DNA from: an uncultured Caulobacterales bacterium
GTDB lineage: Bacteria; Pseudomonadota; Alphaproteobacteria; Caulobacterales; Maricaulaceae
Assembly (NCBI GenBank): GCA_937924355.1
Contig: CALDSY010000087.1
Coordinates: 1 to 52,355 of the forward strand
Reading direction: 5' to 3'
Length of the DNA: 52,355 bases
Both the position numbers and the translations under genes were made by a program. The notes under the pieces were generated by a model. It was not told the DNA's origin and did no database searches. It saw nothing but the letters and a program-made list of their open reading frames with translations. Shown here one piece after another: positions 52,247 to 52,355 of the stretch. Numbering within the stretch: position 1 is the first letter of the stretch; each line of letters starts with the position of its first letter.

Positions 52247-52355
52247 CGGCCACTCCTTTTTGTTCTTTTCTAATAGCGGCAACCAGACGCCCCAAGCCCG
52301 TCGCATTTGATCCTTTGACCAGGACTGTGTCCCCGTCTTTTAATTCCTGCCTGAG
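52236..52355 (-). CDS. murF: MurF C-terminal fragment
   Basis: The last 39 codons of a gene that runs off the right edge. They read [21 protein letters not shown], the usual end of UDP-MurNAc-tripeptide--D-Ala-D-Ala ligase (GDxVLVKGSxxxxM/L), and the stop lies 11 bases inside mraY. Position ahead of mraY agrees with the canonical dcw order. Confidence 0.9.
   Translation of the reverse strand, partial: LRQELKDGDTVLVKGSNATGLGRLVAAIRKEQKGVADVL

Overview
This window is chromosomal DNA from an alphaproteobacterium, most likely a stalked or prosthecate marine lineage of the Caulobacterales/Hyphomonadales type (inference from content, no database search). The pointers are the division and cell-wall order murF-mraY-murD-ftsW-murG-murC-murB-ddl-ftsQ-ftsA-ftsZ-lpxC-bamD-recN-ligA, a DUF1476 F1Fo-ATPase zeta-type inhibitor beside purC, the hdaA/DUF2066 pair, a split purS-purQ-purL, and Caulobacter-style regulatory words (TTAA-N7-TTAAC, GANTC, GTTC-N7-GTTC) in intergenic DNA. 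Base composition is about even, coding density is very high, and there is no rRNA, tRNA, insertion sequence, prophage or CRISPR array.

Left part (1-18 kb): end of sfsA, then map, radC, an MFS carrier and purB on the + strand. Next come a 309-bp regulatory gap, two tandem secreted thioredoxin-fold proteins (one with WCGPC, one without it) and the convergent ATPase-inhibitor gene. The operon purC-purS-purQ-purL-bolA-grxD follows, then a probably frameshifted small membrane protein, rpsD (-), rarD-thiE-Sel1 protein (+), and a minus-strand block SDR-purF-cvpA-radA.

Middle part (19-32.4 kb): two paralogous three-gene TadG-TadE-TadE cassettes (19.3-21.5 kb and 30.0-32.3 kb), well apart from any Tad motor or secretin genes. 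Between them lie a secreted subtilisin, a lipoprotein M16 peptidase, rluA with a damaged or non-standard start, hdaA-DUF2066 (-), and purM-purN (+).

Right part (32.4-52.4 kb): ndk (-), a YheS-like ABC-F ATPase (+), then one long minus-strand run from ligA back to murF covering DNA ligation and repair, outer-membrane assembly, lipid A synthesis, FtsZ/FtsA/FtsQ/FtsW division and the cytoplasmic peptidoglycan precursor steps. Most junctions in this run overlap by 1-14 bases (TGATG, ATGA, TAATG, TTGA), so it is translationally coupled.

Together the genes supply most of the de novo purine pathway (purF, N, L/Q/S, M, C, B), peptidoglycan precursors and septation, with SOS- and cell-cycle-type operators over radA, ftsZ and the secreted proteins. 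The least ordinary parts are the twin Tad cassettes with a shared cysteine pattern, the adjacent secreted protease carrying near-CtrA boxes, the redox-dead/redox-active thioredoxin pair, and a few genes with missing or displaced starts.
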